The notes below the pieces were generated by a model that worked only from the letters and a program-made list of their open reading frames with translations, did not search any database and had not been told where the DNA came from. 64,000 bases of DNA from JAFAHS01 sp046728175 (GTDB taxonomy: Bacteria > Desulfobacterota > Binatia > Binatales > Binataceae), in assembly GCA_046728175.1 (NCBI GenBank), contig JBKPEA010000029.1, positions 8,381-72,380 on the forward strand, given 5' to 3'. The number at the start of each line of letters is the position of its first letter. Within the stretch, counting starts at the first letter, position 1. Positions 17,659-25,365 of this stretch are shown here, piece after piece. Both the position numbers and the translations under genes were made by a program.

Positions 17659-18801
17659 ATGAAGTTCTGGCGCATGGTTTATCGCAATCTCACCCGCAAT
17701 CGGCGGCGCACCCTGCTCACCATCCTGTCGATCGCAGTTTCGATGTTCATTTTCGCGGCGTTGTTCACCTTGCCGAGTTTCGTCGATCGGGTGCTCGCAG
17801 CGAGCGCATCCAACCCGCGCCTGGTGTGTCATGGCAAAGCCGGTCTCGGCTACTCGCTGCCGGAGTCATACGGAAGGCGAATCGCGGCGATTCCGCACGT
17901 GGTCGGCGTGGACCAGTGGAACTGGTTCGGCGGCATTTATCATCTGCCCTCGGACCAGTTTCCCAACCTCGCTACCGAACCTGACCAGACCGAGACGGTG
18001 TGGCCGGATTGGCGCCTGTCACGGGAAAGCATCGATGCATTTCAGCACGAGCGTACCGCGGCGCTGGTCGGCCTCTCCACCATGCAACGCTTCGGGTTCC
18101 ATCTGGGCCAGCAGATCATGCTGCACGACTCGGTGTATGGCCGGAATCTGCAGTTCAAGATCGTGGGAACGCTGGGCAAGGGCACGATGCCCACGATGCT
18201 GATCTTTCGCCGCGACTATCTGCAGCAGGCCATCGGGCAGACCGGGCGCGCCGATTTTATCTGGATTCGGGTGGACAGGCTGGAGTCTATACCGGAGGTC
18301 ATCCAGGCGGTCGACAGCCAGTTTGCCAATTCCAGCGATCCGACCACCACCGAATCGGAGCAGAGTTTCCAGGCCGGATTTATCGAATCGGTTCGCACCA
18401 TAATTCGTCTGGCGGAGGTTCTCTCGATCATCGTTTTGTTTAGTATCAGCCTGGTCGCGGCGAACACCGCAGCGATGTCCGTACGCGAGCGCCGGGTTGA
18501 ATTCGCGGTGATGCGATCGATTGGGTTCACCGCGCCCCGGGTAGTAACGCTGCTGAGCGCCGAGGGCGCGCTCACCGGCGTGATTGGGGGCGCGATCGGC
18601 GCAGGAGTGGCATGGATAGTACTGCACCTGCTGCCACTCAGCGGAGATTTGTTTGGCAGCCTCGGGACGATAACCATGCCGGCCCGTGTGCCCGCTGCCG
18701 CGATCGTGCTGTCGACCCTAATCGGAATTTCGAGCGGCCTGGTGCCCGCCACGCTCGCGATGCGGCGTCGAGTGGTCGATGAATTGCGCGCGATTGTGTA
18801 A
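17659..18801 (+). CDS. ABC transporter permease, MacB/FtsX type
   Basis: 380 residues. N-terminal MKFWRMVYRNLTRNRRRTLL and a first transmembrane helix, a large extracytoplasmic domain (about residues 45-240), then three C-terminal helices with VRERRVEFAVMRSIGFTAP between the second and third, the coupling segment seen in FtsX/MacB/LolC permeases. These move or sense lipids, lipoproteins or peptides together with an ATPase. No ATPase subunit and no partner is encoded next to it. The next gene is an unrelated GNAT on the same strand. Confidence 0.85.
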   Translation: MKFWRMVYRNLTRNRRRTLLTILSIAVSMFIFAALFTLPSFVDRVLAASASNPRLVCHGKAGLGYSLPESYGRRIAAIPHVVGVDQWNWFGGIYHLPSDQFPNLATEPDQTETVWPDWRLSRESIDAFQHERTAALVGLSTMQRFGFHLGQQIMLHDSVYGRNLQFKIVGTLGKGTMPTMLIFRRDYLQQAIGQTGRADFIWIRVDRLESIPEVIQAVDSQFANSSDPTTTESEQSFQAGFIESVRTIIRLAEVLSIIVLFSISLVAANTAAMSVRERRVEFAVMRSIGFTAPRVVTLLSAEGALTGVIGGAIGAGVAWIVLHLLPLSGDLFGSLGTITMPARVPAAAIVLSTLIGISSGLVPATLAMRRRVVDELRAIV

Positions 18802-18845
18802 TCGCAGGATTTGCCGCGCGCCCGCTTTGTGATGTGATCGTAGAC

Positions 18846-19304
18846 ATGCTGTCCGACATCGAGATTCGACCCGCCCAGGTAAGCGACATTCCCGAGGTGG
18901 CCCGGCTGGTTGCGGCACTCGCGGCCTACGAGGAAGCGCTTGACGAACGTGCCCGTTACGATTGGGACGAAATTCGGGATGCTCCCAGCTGGCTGCGCGC
19001 GGTGCTGAGCCGCAACCACCATGCGGTTTGGGTGGCGGACAGTGGCAAGGGACAGCTGGTTGGCCATCTGTGGGTCCGGCTCTATCGTCTGCGCGAAGGC
19101 GGCGTACCTCCGCTCAGCGGCTATATCAGCCAGGCTTTTCTCGAGGAGGCGTGGCGAGGAAAGGGGCTAATGAAAATGATGCTCGAGGATGCCTACCAAT
19201 GGTTTCGAGCGCAGAATGTAGCGGTTGTCACGCTGAGCGTGCTGCATCGCAACTGGCTTGGGGCGACGGCGTGGCACCGGCTTGGCTTCGCCCGATTGGC
19301 GTGA
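18846..19304 (+). CDS. GNAT-family N-acetyltransferase
   Basis: 152 residues. N-terminal IEIRPAQVSDIPEVARLVAA; the acetyl-CoA motif appears in YISQAFLEEAWRGKGLMKMM near residue 95 (R-G-K-G pyrophosphate loop) and the C-terminal strand in TLSVLHRNWLGATAWHRLGF, typical of GNAT. The acceptor is unknown. A GTG at 18834 is also in frame. The ATG at 18846 was chosen because it starts at the conserved IEIR strand. The gap to the permease is 44 bases. Confidence 0.8.
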   Translation: MLSDIEIRPAQVSDIPEVARLVAALAAYEEALDERARYDWDEIRDAPSWLRAVLSRNHHAVWVADSGKGQLVGHLWVRLYRLREGGVPPLSGYISQAFLEEAWRGKGLMKMMLEDAYQWFRAQNVAVVTLSVLHRNWLGATAWHRLGFARLA

Positions 19305-19435
19305 AGAGCGCCGCCTCGAACTCAAGCCGAAGCGCCCCTAGCCATCCCTGACCAGCCGGTAAGTCACCCGAATTACCCTTGACAAATAAGGGGATTCTGT
19401 TTAGTTGCCTGGTTAGGTCCAGTATTGTGTCTCGT

Positions 19436-19463
19436 TTGACAGATGGACAAGGATGTCTATACT
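19436..19463 (+). promoter_or_regulatory. sigma70-like promoter of the isc operon
   Basis: A -35 TTGACA (19436-19441) and a -10 TATACT (19458-19463) are 16 bases apart, both close to consensus, upstream of iscS. A second TTGACA at 19379-19384 has only a poor -10 partner. The expected transcript start near 19470 gives a leader of about 54 bases. Confidence 0.8.
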
Positions 19464-19483
19464 GGACTGTAGGAGTCCACTAA
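19459..19483 (+). promoter_or_regulatory. IscR-like operator overlapping the isc -10 element
   Basis: A 25-base palindrome with perfect arms TGGACT and AGTCCA (19463-19468 and 19474-19479) starts at 19459 with ATA and runs to CTAA. Set against the E. coli type 1 IscR consensus, ATASYYGACTRWWWYAGTCRRSTAT with the letters as I recall them, about 20 of 25 positions agree. A distal copy of its half, TCCAGTAT at 19418-19425, pairs with ATACTGGA at 19459-19466. Overlap with the -10 hexamer suggests repression. Confidence 0.6.
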
Positions 19484-19523
19484 TTTTCGGGTTTTCAGGT
19501 CCAACGAACGGAATTATCTAAAG

Positions 19524-20741
19524 ATGCTTAAGACGCCGGTTTACATGGACAATCACGCGACCACGCCGTGCGACCCACGGGTGCTCGACGCGATGCTGCC
19601 TTACTTTACGACCAAATTTGGCAACGCCGCGAGCCGCAATCATGGCTTCGGCTGGGAAGCCGAAGAGGCAGTCGACAAAGCTCGCAATCAAATCGCGGCG
19701 ATCATCAACGCCAAGTCCAAGGAGATCATATTCACCAGCGGCGCGACCGAGTCCGACAACCTTGCAATCAAGGGTGTGGTCGACTTCTACAAGGACAAGG
19801 GCAATCACGTCATCACCTGCGTTACCGAGCACAAGGCCGTGCTCGACTCGTGCCGTGCCCTCGAACGGCTGGGCAAGGCGACGGTGACGTACCTGCCGGT
19901 CGACAAGTACGGGATGGTCGATCCGGACGCGGTGCGCAAGGCCATCACTGACAAGACCGTGCTGATCACGATCATGTACGCAAACAACGAGATCGGCACG
20001 ATTCATCCGATTCGCGAGATCGGCAAGATTGCCAAGGAGCGGGAAATCGTCTTCCACTGCGATGCGGTCCAGGCCGTCGGCAAGATTCCGGTGGACGTGG
20101 AAAAGGACGGCATCGATCTGCTCGCGATGAGTGGGCACAAGATCTACGGTCCCAAGGGAGTCGGCGCGCTTTACGTACGCGCGAAGGGACCGCGCGTGCG
20201 GCTGGCGCCGATCATTGACGGTGGCGGTCACGAGCGCGGGATGCGCTCGGGTACTCTCAACGTCACGGGAATCGTCGGTTTTGGCGCGGCCTGCGAGATC
20301 GCGAAGAACGAGTTGGCCGGTGAAGCCCATTATCTGACCGATCTGCGTAGCCGGTTGCAGGCACAGTTGTTCGAGCGGCTCGACGAGATCTATTTGAACG
20401 GTCATCCGACCGAGCGTCTGCCCGGCAACCTGAACGTGAGTTTTGCCTATGTCGAAGGCGAGTCGCTGCTGATGGGTATCAATGACGTGGCGGTCAGTTC
20501 AGGCTCTGCCTGTACCTCGGCGACGCTGGAACCCTCCTACGTGATTCGCGCGCTCGGAACCGATGAAGAGCTGGCGCACAGCTCGATCCGGTTCGGACTG
20601 GGGCGGTTCAACACCGGTGAGGAAGTCGACTATGTGGCGGAGCGTGTGAGCAAGGAAGTGAAGCGGCTGCGCGAAATGTCGCCGCTGTACGAGATGGCCA
20701 GGGAAGGAATCGACCTGAAATCGGTCCAGTGGAAAGCGTGA
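19524..20741 (+). CDS. iscS: cysteine desulfurase IscS
   Basis: 405 residues. PLP-dependent aminotransferase-class-V enzyme that takes sulfur from cysteine as a persulfide and hands it to IscU. N-terminus VYMDNHATTPCDPRVL; FTSGATESDNLAIKG near residue 72; the PLP-lysine in AMSGHKIYGPKG near 206; the mobile-loop cysteine in SSGSACTSATLEPSY near residue 328, as in IscS rather than SufS. First gene of the isc operon, 24 bases before iscU. Expression is likely controlled by the IscR-like site at 19459-19483. Confidence 0.97.
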   Translation: MLKTPVYMDNHATTPCDPRVLDAMLPYFTTKFGNAASRNHGFGWEAEEAVDKARNQIAAIINAKSKEIIFTSGATESDNLAIKGVVDFYKDKGNHVITCVTEHKAVLDSCRALERLGKATVTYLPVDKYGMVDPDAVRKAITDKTVLITIMYANNEIGTIHPIREIGKIAKEREIVFHCDAVQAVGKIPVDVEKDGIDLLAMSGHKIYGPKGVGALYVRAKGPRVRLAPIIDGGGHERGMRSGTLNVTGIVGFGAACEIAKNELAGEAHYLTDLRSRLQAQLFERLDEIYLNGHPTERLPGNLNVSFAYVEGESLLMGINDVAVSSGSACTSATLEPSYVIRALGTDEELAHSSIRFGLGRFNTGEEVDYVAERVSKEVKRLREMSPLYEMAREGIDLKSVQWKA

Positions 20742-20765
20742 CCAGACAAGTTATCGGAGGCGCCC

Positions 20766-21188
20766 ATGTCCTATTCAGATAAGGTTCTCGACCATTACAA
20801 CCATCCGCGCAACGTCGGAAGTTTTACCAAGGACGATGCGAACGTCGGAACCGGTGTGGTCGGCGCGCCCGAATGCGGCGACGTGATGAAGCTGCAGCTC
20901 AAGATCAGCGACGCCGGGGTCATCGAAGATGCACGCTTTAAGACCTTCGGCTGCGGCAGCGCGATCGCGAGTTCGAGTTACGTGACCGAGCTGGTCAAGG
21001 GCAAGCACATCGACGAGGCGATGGCGATTAAGAACACGGTCATCGTGAAAGAACTCAACCTGCCTCCGGTCAAGATCCACTGCTCGGTCCTCGCCGAGGA
21101 TGCGATCAAGGCTGCGATTACCGACTGGAAGACGCATAAGGGCGACGGCGCCCCACAGTTCGAGCCGGAGAAAGCGCAGGAGAAGTAG
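20766..21188 (+). CDS. iscU: Fe-S cluster assembly scaffold IscU
   Basis: 140 residues. The three cluster-ligand cysteines are in GAPECGDVMKL (with the conserved Asp), FKTFGCGSAIASSS and VKIHCSVLAED. LNLPPVKIHC contains the LPPVK recognition site of the HscA chaperone, so the scaffold matches the chaperones encoded downstream. E replaces the usual A in the GAPxCGD loop. The last 20 residues are a polar extension. The ribosome-binding site TCGGAGG is strong. Located in the cytosol. Confidence 0.97.
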   Translation: MSYSDKVLDHYNHPRNVGSFTKDDANVGTGVVGAPECGDVMKLQLKISDAGVIEDARFKTFGCGSAIASSSYVTELVKGKHIDEAMAIKNTVIVKELNLPPVKIHCSVLAEDAIKAAITDWKTHKGDGAPQFEPEKAQEK

Positions 21189-21203
21189 CGGCGCACGGGC
21201 TCG

Positions 21204-21521
21204 ATGATTTCTCTGTCCGACAACGCGGTACACAAGATCAAGCAGCTGGTCTCCGAGAAGGGCGACCATGCGGGTCTGCGGGTCAAAGTCGTCGGAGGCG
21301 GATGCTCCGGTCTGCAATACCGCATGGAAATCGATGCGGCCAAAGAGCGCGACAAGATTTTCGAGCGCGACGGCGCGCGATTGATCGTGGACAAGAAAAG
21401 TTTTCTTTACCTCAATGGCTCGGAACTGGACTACGCCGAAGAGCTGATGTCGTCGGGGTTCAGGGTGGTTAATCCCAACGCCAAACGCAGCTGCGGATGT
21501 GGGGAATCGTTCGTCGTATGA
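21204..21521 (+). CDS. iscA: A-type iron-sulfur carrier (IscA/ErpA family)
   Basis: 105 residues, the full family length. The HesB/IscA fold with the three ligand cysteines: GGGCSGLQYRM near residue 34 and the C-terminal NPNAKRSCGCGESF. It takes clusters from the scaffold and passes them to apoproteins. Its position between iscU and hscB identifies it as the IscA of the operon, although the sequence alone could also be called ErpA. Confidence 0.93.
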   Translation: MISLSDNAVHKIKQLVSEKGDHAGLRVKVVGGGCSGLQYRMEIDAAKERDKIFERDGARLIVDKKSFLYLNGSELDYAEELMSSGFRVVNPNAKRSCGCGESFVV

Positions 21522-21551
21522 ACGAGGGGATGCAGGAAACACGGCGCAAAC

Positions 21552-22184
21552 ATGATCCAATGCCCGTCATGCGGACGGCGGCAAGGACCGCGACTGATCT
21601 GTGAGAACTGCGGCGCCCCGCTGGGCGCCGAGGTCGACGGGTTCGCGGCGTTCTCGCTTCCGCGCAAGCTGATCCTCGACACCGTTGCGCTCGAGCGCGT
21701 CTATCACGACCTGAGTCGACAGATTCATCCCGACCGTTTCGCGCAGGGCTCCGCCCACCTCCGCGACGCCAGCCTGCGCAGCACCGCGCTGCTGACGCGC
21801 AGCTACCGCACGTTGCGCGATCCGGTCGCGCGCGGACTGTACTGGCTTGAGCTTAAGGGTGAAAAGCTCGCCGACAGCAACAAAACGGTTCCCCCAGACC
21901 TCGCAGAGCTCGTATTCGAGGTCCAGGACGAGCTCAGCGAACTGCGCGACGCAGGGTCCGACCTTCCACGCCTGCGCGAGCGCACCCGCGCGCGCCGGGT
22001 AGAACTGGAAGCCGCGAGCAATGCGTTGCAACGTGATCTGGCGCGAAATTTCGAGCGGTGGGATGCCGGCGGCGACCCCCAACAACTCAGCGCCGAGCTC
22101 AAGGCGGTGCTTTCAAAGATCGCTTACCTGCGCACGTTGATTCGTGACGTAGACCGGGAACTGGAAAATCTCAAGGCAGCTTGA
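21552..22184 (+). CDS. hscB: Fe-S co-chaperone HscB with an N-terminal zinc ribbon
   Basis: 210 residues. An N-terminal zinc site (CPSCGRRQGPRLICENCGAP, residues 4-23, CxxC...CxxC) precedes the J-domain, which holds QIHPDRFAQ (HPD, near residue 58), and a helical HscB C-terminal domain. The E. coli protein is about 170 residues and lacks the zinc ribbon; human HSCB has a similar N-terminal tetracysteine. The J-domain stimulates the HscA ATPase and presents IscU. Stop is directly followed by the hscA ATG, so translation is probably coupled. Confidence 0.92.
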   Translation: MIQCPSCGRRQGPRLICENCGAPLGAEVDGFAAFSLPRKLILDTVALERVYHDLSRQIHPDRFAQGSAHLRDASLRSTALLTRSYRTLRDPVARGLYWLELKGEKLADSNKTVPPDLAELVFEVQDELSELRDAGSDLPRLRERTRARRVELEAASNALQRDLARNFERWDAGGDPQQLSAELKAVLSKIAYLRTLIRDVDRELENLKAA

Positions 22185-24047
22185 ATGACCCGCATCTTCG
22201 GTATTGACCTCGGCACGACCAACAGCCTCATCGCGACGATGGAGAATGGTGCTCCACGGATCATCGCCGATCCCCAGACCCGCCAGACCCTGCTGGAATC
22301 GGTAGTCGCGATCGCGCCGGATGGCGCAGTGCACGTCGGCCGCGACGCGGTCGAGATGGAACCCCACCTGAGCCGCGAGCAGGACGGGCGGGTGAGTGCG
22401 GTCGGATTTCCCGGCGGCGAATACGGCGCCGTTATCCGCTCGGTAAAGCGCTATATGGGACTGGGCGGAGAGGAGGTCGCTGCCGAGGAACGGGCCCGCT
22501 ATGCGTTTGCCGACCTGTCGGGTCCGGTCGTACGTTTTCGGATTGGTAAGCGGGCGTTCACTCCGCCGCAAATTTCAGCCGAGATACTGAACGCGTTGAA
22601 GTTCCGCGCCGAGCGCGCGCTCGGCGAGAAGGTGGAGCGGGTGGTTATCACGGTTCCTGCTTATTTCAACGATGGCCAGCGGCAGGCAACCAAGGATGCG
22701 GGGCGGTTGGCGGGTCTCGAAGTGGTTCGGCTGGTGAACGAACCTACCGCGGCTTCGCTTGCCTATGGGCTCAACCAGCTGGCTGAGGGAAAGGTTGCGG
22801 TGTACGACCTCGGCGGTGGCACCTTCGATATCTCGATTCTGAGTATCAAGGGCGGGATTTTCGAAGTCCTTGCTACAAACGGCGATACTCACCTGGGCGG
22901 CGACGATATTGACAGTGCGCTGATCGATTGGCTGCTGGCGGAAACTCCCGCCGAAATCAGGCGCGACCGTCACGTGTGGAACAGCGCCCGGCGCGCTGCC
23001 GAGGACGCCAAGAAGCGCCTTAGCGAAGCCGACGAAGTGGAACTCCGGCTGGAGTTGCCGGGTCACCTGATTGCCAAGCAGCTCACCCGCCAGGCGCTCG
23101 AGGAAATCGCCGAGCCGCTGGTGGCGCGGTCCCTCAAGCGCTGCGAGCTCGCGCTAGCCGATGCGAAGCTTGCGGCGAAGGAGGTCGGGGCGGTGGTCCT
23201 GGTCGGCGGCGCCACGCGCATGCCGCTGGTGCGCCGGAGAGTCGCCGAGTTGTTTGGCCGCGAGCCGCTCTGCTCGCTGAATCCCGACGAGGTCGTTGCC
23301 CTCGGGGCCGCGGTCCAGGCGGGTGTGTTGATGGGTACGCAGGGCGATATGCTGCTGCTCGATGTGGTCCCCCTGTCGCTTGGCATCGAAACGATGGGCG
23401 GAGTCATGGAACGGCTCATCCATCGCAACACCACTATCCCAACCAGCGTCACCGAGAACTTCACCACCGCTGTGGATAATCAGAGCCATGTGGATATCCA
23501 TGTCCTCCAGGGCGAGCGGGAGCTTGCCAAAGACTGCCGTAGTCTCGCACGATTCAAACTGGGTCCCATCGAAGCGCAGCCGGCTGGACTGCCCCGGATT
23601 GCGGTCACTTTCCTCATTGACGCAAACGGGATACTAAATGTCAGCGCGCGCGACGAGCGCACCGGCCGCGAGCACTCGATCGATGTCAAGCCAAGTTACG
23701 GTCTGACGGACGACGAGATCGAACGGATGCTCGAAGAGGCGATCGATCTGGGCGAGGAGGATCTGGAGCAGCGGCTTCTGATCGTCGCTCGCAACGACGC
23801 CGAGCAGATCCTTGGGGCGCTGCGCAAGCAGCTCGGCGAATTTCCGGGACTGATCGAACCGGACGAACGGGCGCGGCTCGAGCAGGAGGCGGAGCGGTTG
23901 GAGGCGGCACGCAAGACATCGGATCGCGAACTCATTTCCAGACTGGTCGAAGAGCTGAACGAGCTGAGCACCCCGTTCGCGGAGCGTATCATGGACTTTG
24001 CCATCAAGCGGGCGCTGGAAAAGAAATCGGTCGAAGAGGTGTCATAA
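22185..24047 (+). CDS. hscA: Hsp70-type chaperone HscA
   Basis: 620 residues. Actin-like ATPase domain (about residues 1-370): FGIDLGTTNSLIA at the start, VPAYFNDGQRQATKDAGRLA near 154, YDLGGGTFDIS near 207, VLVGGATRMPLVRR near 340. The substrate domain follows, with PLSLGIETMGG near 397 and DANGILNVSARDE near 476, then a helical lid. HscA binds the LPPVK peptide of IscU and releases the cluster. Length and position right after hscB fix the identity over DnaK. Confidence 0.97.
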   Translation: MTRIFGIDLGTTNSLIATMENGAPRIIADPQTRQTLLESVVAIAPDGAVHVGRDAVEMEPHLSREQDGRVSAVGFPGGEYGAVIRSVKRYMGLGGEEVAAEERARYAFADLSGPVVRFRIGKRAFTPPQISAEILNALKFRAERALGEKVERVVITVPAYFNDGQRQATKDAGRLAGLEVVRLVNEPTAASLAYGLNQLAEGKVAVYDLGGGTFDISILSIKGGIFEVLATNGDTHLGGDDIDSALIDWLLAETPAEIRRDRHVWNSARRAAEDAKKRLSEADEVELRLELPGHLIAKQLTRQALEEIAEPLVARSLKRCELALADAKLAAKEVGAVVLVGGATRMPLVRRRVAELFGREPLCSLNPDEVVALGAAVQAGVLMGTQGDMLLLDVVPLSLGIETMGGVMERLIHRNTTIPTSVTENFTTAVDNQSHVDIHVLQGERELAKDCRSLARFKLGPIEAQPAGLPRIAVTFLIDANGILNVSARDERTGREHSIDVKPSYGLTDDEIERMLEEAIDLGEEDLEQRLLIVARNDAEQILGALRKQLGEFPGLIEPDERARLEQEAERLEAARKTSDRELISRLVEELNELSTPFAERIMDFAIKRALEKKSVEEVS

Positions 24048-24062
24048 GGGAGGCCTCTCATC

Positions 24063-24284
24063 ATGGGACTCAAGTGGGATCAAGCCGAGGAGATCGCGCA
24101 AGTTCTCGCTGAAAACCATCCTGGCATCAATCCGCTGGATGTTCGTTTTACGGATCTGCGCCAGTGGGTTATCGACCTTGACGAGTTCGATGACCAGCCG
24201 GGTTCGTCGACCGAGAGCAAGCTTGAGGCCATCCAGATGGCCTGGAACGAAATTTACGAGGAACAGAACGACGAGGAAGAGTGA
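24063..24284 (+). CDS. iscX: Fe-S cluster assembly protein IscX
   Basis: 73 residues, acidic, typical of IscX/YfhJ: LKWDQAEEIAQVLAENHPGI at the start, TDLRQWVIDLDEFDD in the middle, and a C-terminal MAWNEIYEEQNDEEE. It binds iron and IscS and tunes cluster assembly. Last clear gene of the operon, 15 bases after hscA. No ferredoxin gene lies between hscA and iscX, unlike E. coli. Confidence 0.93.
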   Translation: MGLKWDQAEEIAQVLAENHPGINPLDVRFTDLRQWVIDLDEFDDQPGSSTESKLEAIQMAWNEIYEEQNDEEE

Positions 24285-24384
24285 ATTGATGCCGAGGGAA
24301 CGGCGTCATTAATCTTTGAGAGGAGGTGGGGATGTGGTGGAAGCCAATCGCAGCTCGAGAGGGAGGGTAGAGCAGGGAACCAAG

Positions 24385-24921
24385 ATGCAGGAGAAGGAAA
24401 CCCTGGACGAAAGGTTGCCGAATTTATTCGAGCCGGACACCCTTTTGCCCATCCAATATTTCGAGGCGATGCGTAAGAAGCATCTGCTCGAGGGCGAGAA
24501 GCGCCTGATCCTGAGTGTGCTGGAAGACGCGGTCGAGTGCTTCATGAAATGCATCGATGCGGCGACCAACAAGGGACAGCGGCTCTTCCGCGAGGCGGAT
24601 GAGTGGATCACGCACGAGGACAAGCGCTGGGTTTTCTCGTTCGACAACGTCTGCGACATGCTGGACATCAACCCTGACTACATGCGGGTCGGATTGAGCA
24701 GATGGAAGGAACGGAAAATCGAACTGATTGCGCGCGGGCGCGCCGAAGCGGAGGCTGCCGCCGCCAATCCTGCGCTGCCCGAACCGGCCGCGGCCGCCCC
24801 GACGCCCGCGCCCAAGCCCGCCAAGGTGTTCGCCAAGCCCGCCGCCGTCCATCATCGCGAGCACGAGCATCGCGTTCGCTCGACCCATGCATCCGCCAAT
24901 CGGCGGCGGGCGCGCGCGTAA
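24385..24921 (+). CDS. conserved hypothetical protein with a helical core
   Basis: 178 residues from the ATG at 24385, which sits after a GGGAAC stretch. The core is LFEPDTLLPIQYFEAMRKKH, followed by KRLILSVLEDAVECFMKCI, LFREADEWI and WVFSFDNVCDMLDINPDYMR, which I recognise only as a protein conserved in Desulfobacterota-like genomes. The tail is alanine/proline and histidine/arginine-rich (VHHREHEHR). It could be a DNA-binding or regulatory protein given the basic tail, but nothing proves that. Confidence 0.65.
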   Translation: MQEKETLDERLPNLFEPDTLLPIQYFEAMRKKHLLEGEKRLILSVLEDAVECFMKCIDAATNKGQRLFREADEWITHEDKRWVFSFDNVCDMLDINPDYMRVGLSRWKERKIELIARGRAEAEAAAANPALPEPAAAAPTPAPKPAKVFAKPAAVHHREHEHRVRSTHASANRRRARA

Positions 24922-25057
24922 ACCGCCATGTGAGTGGCCCCGGGCCTGGTCCGTCCGTGTTTTCACGCCGCGGTTTAGGGTCGCGGCCCCGTTGCGGTTT
25001 TCTTACCTGACCCCGGTGCTTGCGGCCCTTGGTGAGTAGGCCTAGCGTCGATGAGGC

Positions 25058-25336
25058 ATGCCGCTCAGGACCAAAATCGAATGCCCGGAATGCGAAGCCG
25101 ATCTCGCCGTCAAGCGGGGTGGGGTGTGTCCCAACTGCGGCGCACGAATCTCCGAGCACGTCGCGCGGGTTCGGCGCCGCGAGCGTCGCATCGAACAGGT
25201 CGTCGCGATAATCGGTACCGCGCTGGTGCTGGGGTTGTTTCTTGCGACCAGCGGGGCAAGCCTGCTTGAAGGGGTTGCGGCATACGCGCTGGTGGGGGCG
25301 GGGCTGTACTTTCTCGCCCAGCGCACTTTTTTTTGA
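25058..25336 (+). CDS. zinc-ribbon membrane protein, small
   Basis: 92 residues. N-terminal zinc ribbon CPECEADLAVKRGGVCPNCG (CxxC...CxxC, residues 9-28), a basic helix (HVARVRRRERRIEQ) and two hydrophobic segments (IIGTALVLGLFLATSGA and AYALVGAGLYFLA) as likely membrane helices. It looks like a membrane-anchored zinc protein. The ATG at 25058 is clear. It converges on the LLM oxidoreductase. Confidence 0.65.
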   Translation: MPLRTKIECPECEADLAVKRGGVCPNCGARISEHVARVRRRERRIEQVVAIIGTALVLGLFLATSGASLLEGVAAYALVGAGLYFLAQRTFF

Positions 25337-25365
25337 CTTTTGGGTCGCAGTTCTGTCGGCAGGCT

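Noticed and set aside
17399..17662. ORF of 87 codons upstream of the ABC permease
   Set aside because: No recognised features, overlaps the permease start and has no clear ribosome-binding site.
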